Below, in pieces: positions 26,901 to 33,647 of a DNA stretch of 64,000 nt (position 1 is the first letter of the stretch; every line of letters begins with the position of its first letter). Origin of the DNA: Nocardioides astragali. Its GTDB lineage: Bacteria > Actinomycetota > Actinomycetes > Propionibacteriales > Nocardioidaceae. The translations under genes and the position numbers were made by a program. The stretch is from NCBI RefSeq assembly GCF_024436375.1, contig NZ_JAFMZM010000006.1, positions 186,001-250,000 on the forward strand, given 5' to 3'. The notes beneath the pieces were generated by a model. It was not told where the DNA came from. It saw nothing but the letters and a program-made list of their open reading frames with translations, and searched no databases.

Positions 26901-27215
26901 CGCGACGACGACACGGACAACACGAACGAGTGCTGGAGCGGTCCCGGCAACGGCAAGCCGCCTCCGTGCGAGAACGAGACGTGCGGCTTCATCGCCATCA
27001 CCGTGTCCGGGTTCTACGAAGACTTCCAATGCTCGGTCTCCATGTCCTGGGAGAACCCGTACGACAGCTGGGGACGGGTCGACTTCGACGCGACCTACAG
27101 CGGGCAGAACAGTGCAGACACCAACTGGTACGCCCCGAGCGGGGGAGGAGCGGTCGTCACCTGCCGAGGCTCGGGCCTGTTCGGCCAGTCCGCGAGCGCC
27201 TCGCAATCGTGGTAG
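20952..27215 (+). CDS. Giant Ig-like/FN3 surface protein (2087 residues)
   Basis: After a basic tip and one membrane helix (13-34), residues 40-370 form a beta-rich domain of beta-propeller-like character. An acidic stretch (about 372-392, DDDENENENES) follows. About eleven domains of roughly 100 residues then run from 396 to 1495, with cadherin/Ig-like signatures such as VLANDLDPSGG and VLDNDVSPAGD. At least three FN3 domains start near 1499, 1591 and 1680, with further beta domains to 1980. The last 100 residues hold six Cys. The shape is a long fibre anchored at its N-terminus and pointing outward. GTG 20952 follows AAGGGGGAA and starts the moxR-DUF58-tgpA operon. The ligand is unknown. 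Confidence 0.88.
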   Translation: MARTTFVRRHRGGIASGVVLAIAATATVVYAVTANGYKSHEAELNDGGVWVVNGKKGWSGRLNKPINQLDGVVPTGEGKTRMDVVQDGAAVVTLNINASRGQAIETSRLESQDGGAAAIPTDADVRMAGGTLASADAETGEVWAVRYDDQLGKPTMSSVDRQAEALAETGEDAALAVSQGGTIVVTSAGEGTVTTLAPEGAAFAAPESQDLPDDAGQVSSVTTVGERVVTLDSEAGVLRVLGGSSAQVPPRSVLQQAGPAYDAVLVGAPEALLSVDLDSGDVTTVASGSGTPVEPVRLGACVFGAWSGGEGAVAVQCGSQEPNENDLGGDATNLAFRVNRGEIVLNDANSGTVWDVEQDKPKKIDNWEAFTSKEQEDDDENENENESDADKRPPQAKPDAYGVRAGRTTVLHPLDNDSAPEGRLLSIVDVDQPGGGVRVEISPDGQTLILQMPQKARPASFDYFIDDGRNGLSAHATVDVEVREGSENEPPDVREGYRKPTYKVPHGGSLAVPVLSDWRDDSDGDTLLLDSARAVGGDESGAAARTTADGRIRFTAPTTAAEGQQLVRVEFAVTDDRSEPVRKSMTFQVQAPKDQTAFAASAEPDVVRGQVGKPIKIRPLLNDLPGSDPTTLNPEVTLGGKVPQQPGAKIVSDLEAGALTFTGDRPGTYFLNYHAGYGMAPLDQGTIRVDVKPPPKRAAEPIAMPDTLTVYGQAPGIVDVLANDLDPSGGLLVVQRAIGDRSNQLDVAIIDGRWLRISAVQPNLAPSTQTVAYTISNGTSSAVRGEVVVTQRPQPADNTPITAADRVVVRAGSSVSAPVLDNDVSPAGDRLTLLSDLVDSEMPGQLQVVAPVDVTGEVGKAFVSGRVVRYVAPARIKERDTFDVTYVAQNLEGKRASGLLRVTVVPTDDPNDPPEPPTLEGRVVSADSVKIRVPGVGVDRNGDPVTVTGITSAPRLGRIVGYGGNFLEYQAYPRTVGTDEFTYSLVDSQGAFATGTVRIAVVGPAQPQPPLAVEDRLTVEPGRTATFDPLANDFIATGDTVELELLEAPDTVSRDPETNLVTVPAPDSLDAPPVVIVYRVTNGMSESRATMTLETAKDFNNPPIVYDAFGRANDSGSVVVDVLEGAYDPDGAAEDLRVTEVAPSATVVDGVEVRADRGTAPQVLPFEVQDGDGASAAASVYIPPTGNGLPYVVDGALIEIDSGASMTGKLSDYVAAPAGADVRLASGRRSWSGSPSELQVGPDGDKGFSLSAPVGFRGPGAVLVEVTSATDASGNEDTTTTEDGATVLLSIPVQVGDDVPDLQCPSTVVPISAGKRFELDIASFCTVFTLDPRDAARLDYEAEWSQSVDGLDVGTPQGSVVVVAAAETATQGGEAVLSVRAGKSNTEEVRFRLEQAPPPTMLPIKVDTMEAGQSRTYDIAPYLRAGVADPSPQILSVENTGNPGVRASTDGSRLTLTAERDTRGDEASFRLVVTDVASSDPPPERRADARIEFQVVGAPAPPGEPRPYRLSDEVGTIKMSWKPPDDDGGAPILYYVVKEEKSGTQQQCDTNECVFRKLETGGNFSFRAQAVNRVGKSEWSGLSRSARADTAPGRVQNIRMKDRGDGTIRIAWDKPTSNTSRILDYTITWAGGSAVVAGDVTEYEAGGLNNNEKYFFTIKAQNKVDYSLPRTSPEMQSLGTPVAPPAPSVTDLEAGSNQTNLRIAWQAVLPEGPGPTVYTVTYTNGTTSAAVPGCQKLASLTCTHSGVPYDGLTYTYRVVAANQPGNRSVPSEGTAIEAVGRPAQWGAFQLRGTGTSQEAEVTYTVPDSRGDTSRVEILVGGLVVKSFAQQTGPHTTRVLTPNNEQPHPVQLRVCNEDAPVGCTVSAQQNVQTYGRLDGMLADIPDAAVNGKSVTWTVNGSSNGDAAQLYFRIDGGAEQVLDLNETGTFTRSISTTTADFAQQTKLEVWLRDSSPGGRGESYKSKTSTSGVPTPGVSVTKRLACRDDDTDNTNECWSGPGNGKPPPCENETCGFIAITVSGFYEDFQCSVSMSWENPYDSWGRVDFDATYSGQNSADTNWYAPSGGGAVVTCRGSGLFGQSASASQSW

Positions 27216-27274
27216 CCGTCGCCCGCACCCACCACACCCCCACTCACCGCTGACAGCACCGACAGGAAGACACC

Positions 27275-28246
27275 ATGACGATCAGCCACGAACAGGCCGA
27301 GTGGTTCAAGTCCACGTTCGACCAGCTCACCGACAACATGGAGAAGGCCGTCCTCGGCAAGCGCCACGTGGTCCGGCTCGCGCTGACCTGCCTGCTGTCG
27401 GAGGGGCACGTCCTCCTGGAGGACTTCCCGGGCACCGGCAAGACGATGCTGGCGCGGGCGCTGGCCAACACCGTGCAGGGCAGCCACGCCCGCATCCAGT
27501 TCACCCCCGACCTGCTGCCCTCCGACGTCATCGGCGTCACGGTCTACGACCAGCACAAGGGCACCTTCGAGTTCCACCCCGGCCCGATCTTCCACACCAT
27601 CGTGCTGGCCGACGAGATCAACCGCGCCTCACCCAAGACCCAGTCGGCCCTGCTGGAGGTCATGGAGGAGGGCCGAGTGACCGTCGACGGCGTCGCGCAC
27701 CCCGTCGGCAAGCCGTTCCTCGTGATCGCCACCCAGAACCCGATCGAGCAGGCCGGCACCTACCGCCTGCCGGAGGCGCAGCTGGACCGGTTCCTGATGA
27801 AGACCGCCGTGGGCTACCCCGACCGGCAGGCCACTGTGGAGCTGCTCAACAACGCAGCGGTGCGCGACCGCGCGTCCCTGGTCACTCCGGTGATCACGGC
27901 CGCCACGATCGCGCAGATGAGCGGCCTCGCCGACCAGGTGTACGTCGATCCGGCCGTGGTCGGCTACGTCGCCGAGCTGGCCGAGGAGTCGCGTCGCCAG
28001 CCGCACGTCAAGCTCGGCCTCTCCCCGCGCGGCTGCCTGGCACTGGTCCGGGTCGCCAAGACCTGGGCCGCTGCCGACGGTCGCGACCACGTCGTGCCCG
28101 ACGACATCAAGGAGCTCGCCGAGCCCGTGCTCTCGCACCGGCTGCTGCTCGACGCCGAAGCCCAGTTCAGCGGCATCGACGTGCAGACCGTGATCTCGCG
28201 CCTGCTCGACTCCGTGGCCCCGCCGACCGACCGCGTGGGAGTCTGA
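27275..28246 (+). CDS. MoxR-family AAA+ ATPase
   Basis: MoxR proteins are AAA+ chaperones that insert metals or help assemble complexes, usually together with vWA/DUF58 partners. The 323-residue protein has Walker A FPGTGKT (51-57), Walker B VLADE (110-114) followed by INRASPKTQSALLEVMEE, sensor-1 ATQNP and the MoxR lid domain. It lies 59 bases after the FN3 gene and 7 bases before the DUF58 gene, the standard MoxR-DUF58-transglutaminase arrangement. Confidence 0.93.
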   Translation: MTISHEQAEWFKSTFDQLTDNMEKAVLGKRHVVRLALTCLLSEGHVLLEDFPGTGKTMLARALANTVQGSHARIQFTPDLLPSDVIGVTVYDQHKGTFEFHPGPIFHTIVLADEINRASPKTQSALLEVMEEGRVTVDGVAHPVGKPFLVIATQNPIEQAGTYRLPEAQLDRFLMKTAVGYPDRQATVELLNNAAVRDRASLVTPVITAATIAQMSGLADQVYVDPAVVGYVAELAEESRRQPHVKLGLSPRGCLALVRVAKTWAAADGRDHVVPDDIKELAEPVLSHRLLLDAEAQFSGIDVQTVISRLLDSVAPPTDRVGV

Positions 28247-28253
28247 CGCGTCG

Positions 28254-29432
28254 ATGAACCGCATCCTCCAGGCACTCGAGGTGGTCAAGCCGATCGGCTG
28301 GCTGATCCTCGTGATCGGACTCGGCACGGGCGTGGTCGCCCAGGTCGCGCACTGGCGCGAGCTCGCCGTGCTGTCCGTCGCGTGCCTGGCGCTGCTCGTC
28401 CTCGCTGCCCCCTTCCTGCTGGGCCGCACGTCGGTCTCGGTGGACCTGCGGCTGCAGCCCGAGCGAGTGGCGGCGGGGGAGTCGGTGGCAGCCGGCGTCT
28501 TCGTCGTCAACCGCGCCTCCTCGCGCCTGGTCCCCACGACGCTCGAGGTGCCGGTCGGCTCGGCGATCCACCGCTACGGCATCAGCTCGCTGGCCCCGGG
28601 GGCCGCCCACGAGGAGTCGTTCACGATCCGCACCGAGCGACGCGGCGTGATCTCGGTCGGTCCGGCGATGACCCGCAGGGGCGATCCGGTCGGCATCTTC
28701 TCGCGCGACGTCGTGTGGACCCCCGTCCGAGAGGTTCTGGTCCGCCCGCACCTGGTCCCCATGGAGTCCCTGGGCGCCGGCCTGCTTCGCGACCTCGAGG
28801 GCGTGTCGACCGATGCGGTCAGCCAGAGCGACCTGGCCTTCCACGCGCTGCGCGAGTACGTCCCCGGTGACGACCTGCGCCACATCCACTGGCGCTCCTC
28901 GGCGAAGGTGATGGCGTCCACCGGCGAGTCGGCGCTGCTCGTGCGCCAGTACCTCGACACCCGGCGCAGCCACGCGACGATCGTGGTCGACGACCAGCTC
29001 GCCGCCTGGGCGGACCCGGAGGACTTCGAGACGGCCATGGCCGTGGCTGCCTCCATCGCGGTGCGCGCCGTCCTCGACGAGTTCGACGTCTCCTTCGTCT
29101 GCGGCGCGCGCGCCTCGACCGGCTCCGACGGCTACCTCGCGCTCGACGCGGTCTGCCGCGCCGACTTCGGCGACCGCGGTCTCGTCGAGTCCGGGCGGCA
29201 GGCCAGCATCCTGGCGCCCGACACCAGCCTCGCCTTCTTCGTGGGTGGCAGCCGGACCACGTTCACCGACATCCTGCGGTCGGCGGCGGCCTTCCCGCCC
29301 GAGGTCCGCCGGTTCGGCATCGTCGTCGACCCCCAGGGCAACAGCCGCGTGACCGAGACCGGTGGCCTGCATGTCCTGCACCTCGCCGCCAAAGAGGACC
29401 TCGGCGGGCTGTTGCGGTGGAGCGTCCGATGA
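28254..29432 (+). CDS. DUF58 domain membrane protein
   Basis: The 392-residue protein begins with two membrane segments (about 14-33 and 38-57). An extracytoplasmic-type beta domain and then a vWA-like DUF58 region follow, with the family motif REYVPGDDLRHIHWRSSAK. DUF58 proteins act with MoxR ATPases. The last codons overlap the next gene (ATGA at 29429-29432), which implies coupled translation. Confidence 0.9.
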   Translation: MNRILQALEVVKPIGWLILVIGLGTGVVAQVAHWRELAVLSVACLALLVLAAPFLLGRTSVSVDLRLQPERVAAGESVAAGVFVVNRASSRLVPTTLEVPVGSAIHRYGISSLAPGAAHEESFTIRTERRGVISVGPAMTRRGDPVGIFSRDVVWTPVREVLVRPHLVPMESLGAGLLRDLEGVSTDAVSQSDLAFHALREYVPGDDLRHIHWRSSAKVMASTGESALLVRQYLDTRRSHATIVVDDQLAAWADPEDFETAMAVAASIAVRAVLDEFDVSFVCGARASTGSDGYLALDAVCRADFGDRGLVESGRQASILAPDTSLAFFVGGSRTTFTDILRSAAAFPPEVRRFGIVVDPQGNSRVTETGGLHVLHLAAKEDLGGLLRWSVR

Positions 29433-31921
29433 GAAATACCCCGCGCGCGAGCACCGCTACGACCGGCACGCGCACCCGCGTCCGCTCGCACGCCCTGCTG
29501 CCCGACCGGCACTCGTGGGTCGACATCGGCTTCACCCTCGTCCTGGCGGCCATGGCGCTGAGCGCGCTCGGCACCTCCTTCACCGGGTCGAGCTACCTCG
29601 TGGTCGGCCTGCTCGGCGCCGTGATCGCGGTGACCGTGACCCACCTGACGCGCGCCGCGGGTTGGCCGATCATCTCGGCGGCGGTGATCTGCCTCGTCCT
29701 CTTCTTCCTGCTGGGTGGACCGCTGTGCCTGCGCTCGCTCGGTGACTCCTCGGTGCTGCCGGGGGCGTCGACGCTCGGCCGGGTGGCCGACCAGGCGATC
29801 TTCGGCTGGAAGGACCTGCTCACCACGCTGCCTCCCATCGACGGCGACGGTCCGCTCCTCGTCCTCCCGTGGCTCTCCGGAATGCTGGCCGGCCTGGTCG
29901 GTCTCGGGCTGGCGCACCTGCCCGTACGCCGCGCCTGGCTCGCCGCCGTGCTCCCCGTCCTCGGCATGACGGCGGTCCTCTCCGGCGCGATCCTGGTCGG
30001 CGTCCGCCACCCCCAGTCGCTGCTCCTGCAGGGCTCGGTGTTCGCCGGGGTGGCGCTGGCCTGGCTCGCGGTCCGGGCGCGCCGCGCGAGCGCCGCGGTG
30101 CAGGGCGGCAGCACGTCGTACGTCCGTGCCGTCGGTGCCGTCGCCATGCTGGCCCTGGCCGCCGGAGTGGCGTTCCCCGCCAGCGCCGTGCTCGCTGGCG
30201 ACGACGACGAGCGGGCGGTGGCCCGCAACTGGGTCGAGCCGCCCTTCGACATCGGCCGCTACCCGTCCCCGCTGGCCGGGTTCCGCAAGTACGTCGACCT
30301 CAAGGGCCGCAACGACCCAAGCAACGTCTACGACAAGACCTTGCTCGAGGTCGAGGGCGTCGAGGCGGGCCGGCTGATCCGCTTCGCCACGATGGACCGC
30401 TACGACGGCATGGTCTGGGGTGCGAGCGACAACGCGCTGCCCGGTCCGGCCGACGACTCCTTCCAGCGGGTGTCCTCCACGATCGACAACCCGGTCGACG
30501 GCGAGGAGGTGGAGGCCACGGTCACTCTCGGCGAGGGCTGGTCGGGCGTGTGGCTGCCCACAGTGGGCGCGCTCCAGTCGATGACGTTCGAGACCAGCGA
30601 CGCTCGGGCCAAGGCCGAGGTGTTCCGCTACAACCTCGCCACCTCGACCGCGGTCGTCCCCAGCGGGCTCCAGCCCGGCGACCGCTACTCCTTCACCGCG
30701 GTCCAGCCCGACGACGTCCTGACCCCGGAGACGGTGGGATCGGCGGAGACGGCGAGCCTGCCTCCGGGGGCGGCGTTCATCCAAGGACCGGCCGAGAAGT
30801 GGACCGAGAAGGCCGGGACCGACCCGATGGACCGTGTCCTGGCTGCCGCGGAGCACCTCAAGTCCGAGGGCAGGTACTCCGACGGCATCGGGCGGACCGA
30901 GCGGATCTACGTCGGCGGGCACAGCGTCTGGAGGCTCTCTGACGAGTTCGTCAACGCCCCGCAGATCGTCGGCAACGACGAGCAGTACGCCGCGACGATG
31001 GCGCTGATCGCCAACGAGATCGGCGTCCCGGCGCGGGTCGTGCTCGGCGCGGTCGTGCCGGAGGGCGGACGCGTCACGGGCAAGGAGGTCCAGGCATGGG
31101 TGGAGCTCCGCGCCGCTGACGGCTCCTGGCGCACGCTGCCCACCGAGAGCTTCATGTCGACCACCCCGCCGGCCGACCAGGTCCCCGAGACCAACACGCC
31201 GATGTCCGGCACCGTGATCCCGCCCCCCAACCCGATCCCGCCGCCCTCCGACGCGGGGGAGCAGAGCGACGCCGACCTCAAGGAGCGCAAGGCCACGCGC
31301 AAGAACTCCGAGGAGGACGAGGAGGAGGGCATCATCCCGGGCCTCCCGGCGTGGGTGGGGGTCGTGCTGACCTACGTCGCCCTGCCGGTGCTGGTGGTCG
31401 CCCTGCTGCTCGGGGCCGTCGTCGGGCTCAAGGCGTGGCGCCGCCATCGTCGACGCAGGGCCGACTCGGCGTCCGCCCGGTTCGTGGGCGCCTGGCGCGA
31501 GCTGGTCGATCACGCCCGCGACCTCGGCCAGGTCGTACCGCTGGGCCCGAGCGTCACCCGGCGCGAGCAGTCGGTCGCCCTCGTGTCGGCCGGGGCCACC
31601 ACGCTCGCCCGCCGCGCTGACAACTCCGTGTTCGGCCCGCGCGTGCCCGAGGACGCCGCCGCGGCGACGTACTGGGAGTCGATCGACGCCGAGCGCCGGG
31701 CGATGTCGCGGGAGGTGACCCGGTGGCAGCGCCTGCGCGCCGCGGTCAGCCTCCGGTCGCTGCGGCGGGGCTCACGGCGGGGCTCAGTGCGGGCCGTCAC
31801 GGCGCCGTCCGACATCGCGGACCCCGCGGCCGCCGCTCCGACTGCCCCTGGGCGGTTCGCCGGCCTGGCCGGGCGCCGGCGCGGGCTCGCTGATTGGCGT
31901 TCTCGCGGGACGCCTGAGTAA
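29429..31921 (+). CDS. TgpA-type transglutaminase-like membrane protein, catalytic triad lost
   Basis: The 830-residue protein has about seven N-terminal membrane segments, a large extracytoplasmic domain, a last membrane helix near 645-670 and a cytoplasmic tail. The transglutaminase-like core aligns around YAATMALIANEIGVPARVVLG and VQAWVEL. The expected Cys is replaced by Asp517, the His of the usual HAWVEV motif by Gln555, and the Asp of the usual DPT motif by Leu570. The fold seems kept but catalysis looks lost, so a binding or scaffold role is likely. ATG 29429 overlaps the DUF58 stop. The stop TAA is also part of a candidate infA -10. Confidence 0.87.
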   Translation: MRNTPRASTATTGTRTRVRSHALLPDRHSWVDIGFTLVLAAMALSALGTSFTGSSYLVVGLLGAVIAVTVTHLTRAAGWPIISAAVICLVLFFLLGGPLCLRSLGDSSVLPGASTLGRVADQAIFGWKDLLTTLPPIDGDGPLLVLPWLSGMLAGLVGLGLAHLPVRRAWLAAVLPVLGMTAVLSGAILVGVRHPQSLLLQGSVFAGVALAWLAVRARRASAAVQGGSTSYVRAVGAVAMLALAAGVAFPASAVLAGDDDERAVARNWVEPPFDIGRYPSPLAGFRKYVDLKGRNDPSNVYDKTLLEVEGVEAGRLIRFATMDRYDGMVWGASDNALPGPADDSFQRVSSTIDNPVDGEEVEATVTLGEGWSGVWLPTVGALQSMTFETSDARAKAEVFRYNLATSTAVVPSGLQPGDRYSFTAVQPDDVLTPETVGSAETASLPPGAAFIQGPAEKWTEKAGTDPMDRVLAAAEHLKSEGRYSDGIGRTERIYVGGHSVWRLSDEFVNAPQIVGNDEQYAATMALIANEIGVPARVVLGAVVPEGGRVTGKEVQAWVELRAADGSWRTLPTESFMSTTPPADQVPETNTPMSGTVIPPPNPIPPPSDAGEQSDADLKERKATRKNSEEDEEEGIIPGLPAWVGVVLTYVALPVLVVALLLGAVVGLKAWRRHRRRRADSASARFVGAWRELVDHARDLGQVVPLGPSVTRREQSVALVSAGATTLARRADNSVFGPRVPEDAAAATYWESIDAERRAMSREVTRWQRLRAAVSLRSLRRGSRRGSVRAVTAPSDIADPAAAAPTAPGRFAGLAGRRRGLADWRSRGTPE

Positions 31922-31924
31922 ACT
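31894..31924 (+). promoter_or_regulatory. Candidate infA promoter inside the end of the TgpA gene
   Basis: TTGGCG (31894-31899) and TAAACT (31919-31924) are 19 bases apart. The -10 includes the TAA stop codon of the upstream gene. A start near 31931 would give a leader of about 195 bases before infA. Confidence 0.5.
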
Positions 31925-32012
31925 GGTGCGTCGGCCCAACGTGGGCTGTGTTTCGTGGCGCCTCGCGGCTGCCCGGACCCCGTCCGACTCGTTCTTGACG
32001 AATCTGGCGTGT

Positions 32013-32090
32013 GCCCGGGAAGAGGTGCTCCGGGACCGCCTCACGAGGTCCACCGGCCTCCTGCGTGCAGGAGCCGGGCGGTTCCCGGGC
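32013..32090 (+). promoter_or_regulatory. Structured infA leader
   Basis: GCCCGGGAA (32013-32021) pairs exactly with TTCCCGGGC (32082-32090). Inside, CTCCTGC (32058-32064) pairs with GCAGGAG (32067-32073), and CCGG arms flank that inner stem. Such a large stem 35 bases before infA suggests leader control of the alpha operon. The pairing is visible; the function is inferred. Confidence 0.5.
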
Positions 32091-32125
32091 CACGGTAGAC
32101 AACAGACCAACAGATTGTGGAGGAC

Positions 32126-32347
32126 ATGCCGAAGAAAGAAGGCGTGATCGAGATCGAGGGCACCATCACGGAGGCCCTTCCCAACGCCATGTTCCGCGTG
32201 GAACTTGCCAACGGACACAAGGTGCTCGCCCACATCAGCGGCAAGATGCGCCAGCACTACATCCGGATCCTCCCCGAGGACCGGGTCGTGGTGGAGCTCT
32301 CGCCGTACGACCTCACGCGGGGTCGGATCGTCTACCGCTACAAGTGA
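32126..32347 (+). CDS. infA: Translation initiation factor IF-1
   Basis: IF-1 is 73 residues, the exact family length: a single OB-fold that blocks the A-site during initiation. PKKEGVIEIEGTITEALPNAMFRVEL and RILPEDRVVVELSPYDLTRGRI are diagnostic. ATG 32126 follows TGTGGAGGAC; an in-frame GTG at 32117 is rejected because it adds a non-conserved tip. It heads the alpha operon, which here starts 15 kb away from map. Confidence 0.98.
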   Translation: MPKKEGVIEIEGTITEALPNAMFRVELANGHKVLAHISGKMRQHYIRILPEDRVVVELSPYDLTRGRIVYRYK

Positions 32348-32410
32348 CCGAGCCCGTAGGGGCTCCGGTTCATCAGTATCCAGCAGCCGAGCAGCAAGGA
32401 AGTCGTTGAC

Positions 32411-32524
32411 ATGAAGGTCAACCCGAGCGTCAAGCCCATCTGTGACAAGTGCAAGGTCATCCGCCGTCACGGCCGGGTCATGGTCATCTGCGAGAACCCG
32501 CGCCACAAGCAGCGGCAAGGTTGA
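32411..32524 (+). CDS. rpmJ: 50S ribosomal protein L36
   Basis: This 37-residue gene reads KVNPSVKPICDKCKVIRRHG then RVMVICENPRHKQRQG. Cys11, Cys14, Cys27 and His32 form the zinc site of the C+ form. ATG 32411 follows AAGGAAGTCGTTGAC. It lies in the normal infA-rpmJ-rpsM order and is followed by strong hairpins. Confidence 0.97.
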   Translation: MKVNPSVKPICDKCKVIRRHGRVMVICENPRHKQRQG

Positions 32525-32529
32525 TGCAA

Positions 32530-32598
32530 GGTCGCTGAGACCGGGCGGAGCCCGGGCACAGCGACCGAGCGAGCCGCGCAGCCGCTTGCGGCAAGCGG
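32530..32598 (+). promoter_or_regulatory. Two hairpins between rpmJ and rpsM
   Basis: GGTCGCTG (32530-32537) pairs with CAGCGACC (32559-32566), and inside it CCGGGC-GGA-GCCCGG (32541-32555) forms a second stem. CCGCTTG-CGG-CAAGCGG (32582-32598) follows. No T-run comes after, so a processing or attenuation role is as likely as termination. The rest of the 240-base gap to rpsM shows nothing else. Confidence 0.55.
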
Positions 32599-32764
32599 GC
32601 TTGAACCTCAGCAGGGCCACCAGCAACTCAATACAACGTGATCGCTAGGTCGGGCACCACCTGGCTGAACTCACCTCCGGCGCTTTGGCCGGAGCTCACC
32701 CGAGGCGGGATGAGACGCGACACGACCAGAAACCAAAGCGACGAACAGACAAGGAAACCGCCAC

Positions 32765-33139
32765 ATGGCACGCCTCGTTGGGGTCGACCTCCCGCGCGAC
32801 AAGCGCATCGAGATCGCACTCACCTACATCTACGGCATCGGCCGTACCCGCTCGCAGCAGCTCCTGGCCGCCACCGGCGTCGACCCGAACGCTCGCGTTC
32901 ACACGCTCGGTGACGAGGAGCTGGTCAAGCTTCGCGACGAGATCGAAGCCAACTTCAAGATCGAGGGTGACCTCCGGCGTGAGGTCCAGGCGGACATCCG
33001 CCGCAAGATCGAGATCGGCAGCTACCAGGGTCGCCGCCACCGCATGGGCCTCCCGGTCCGCGGTCAGCGCACCAAGACCAACGCGCGCACCCGCAAGGGC
33101 CCCAAGCGCACCGTCGCCGGCAAGAAGAAGGCGAAGTGA
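32765..33139 (+). CDS. rpsM: 30S ribosomal protein S13
   Basis: S13 (124 residues) forms the inter-subunit bridge with L5 and contacts the P-site tRNA. ARLVGVDLPRDKRIEIALTYIYGIGRTR and the tail RRHRMGLPVRGQRTKTNARTRKGPK are diagnostic. Its stop codon lies inside the left arm of a hairpin that continues to 33175. Confidence 0.98.
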   Translation: MARLVGVDLPRDKRIEIALTYIYGIGRTRSQQLLAATGVDPNARVHTLGDEELVKLRDEIEANFKIEGDLRREVQADIRRKIEIGSYQGRRHRMGLPVRGQRTKTNARTRKGPKRTVAGKKKAK

Positions 33140-33175
33140 TCTGCGCCCCTCATCGGGTGCAGCGCTGATCACTTC
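33133..33175 (+). promoter_or_regulatory. Hairpin enclosing the rpsM stop codon
   Basis: GAAGTGATC (33133-33141) pairs exactly with GATCACTTC (33167-33175). Inside, TGCGCCC (33142-33148) pairs with GGGTGCA (33155-33161) with one wobble, and a GCGCT bulge follows. The rpsM TGA (33137-33139) lies in the stem, 46 bases before rpsK. It may be an RNA-stability or coupling element. Confidence 0.55.
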
Positions 33176-33221
33176 AGTCCCTACGCAAGCTTCCAGACCA
33201 GACCTCATCAGGAGTTAGTGA

Positions 33222-33617
33222 ATGCCTCCCAAGAGCCGCGCGACCAAGGTCCGCCGCAAGGAGAAGAAGAACGTCGCCCAGGGCGAAGCCCACATCAAGA
33301 GCACGTTCAACAACACCATCGTGACCATCACCGACCCGACCGGTGCGGTGATCTCGTGGGCCTCTGCCGGCACCGTCGGCTTCAAGGGCTCGCGCAAGTC
33401 CACCCCCTTCGCCGCCCAGATGGCTGCCGAGGCCGCCGGCCGTCGCGCCATGGACCACGGCATGAAGAAGATCGACGTCTTCGTCAAGGGTCCGGGGTCG
33501 GGCCGTGAGACCGCGATCCGTTCGCTGGGTGCCATCGGCCTCGAGGTCGGCACCATCCAGGACGTCACGCCCACCCCCCACAACGGATGCCGGCCGCCCA
33601 AGCGCCGCCGCGTCTGA
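33222..33617 (+). CDS. rpsK: 30S ribosomal protein S11
   Basis: S11 (131 residues) lines the platform near the mRNA exit. AHIKSTFNNTIVTITDPTG, GSRKSTPFAAQMAAEAAG and the DVTPTPHNGCRPPKRRRV ending are diagnostic. ATG 33222 follows TCAGGAGTTAGTGA. Confidence 0.98.
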   Translation: MPPKSRATKVRRKEKKNVAQGEAHIKSTFNNTIVTITDPTGAVISWASAGTVGFKGSRKSTPFAAQMAAEAAGRRAMDHGMKKIDVFVKGPGSGRETAIRSLGAIGLEVGTIQDVTPTPHNGCRPPKRRRV

Positions 33618-33647
33618 CCGACCCGAGACTGAGAAAGAGAGACTGAC

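Noticed and set aside
31994..31999. TTGACG as a second infA -35
   Set aside because: No TA-rich -10 lies 16-19 bases downstream.
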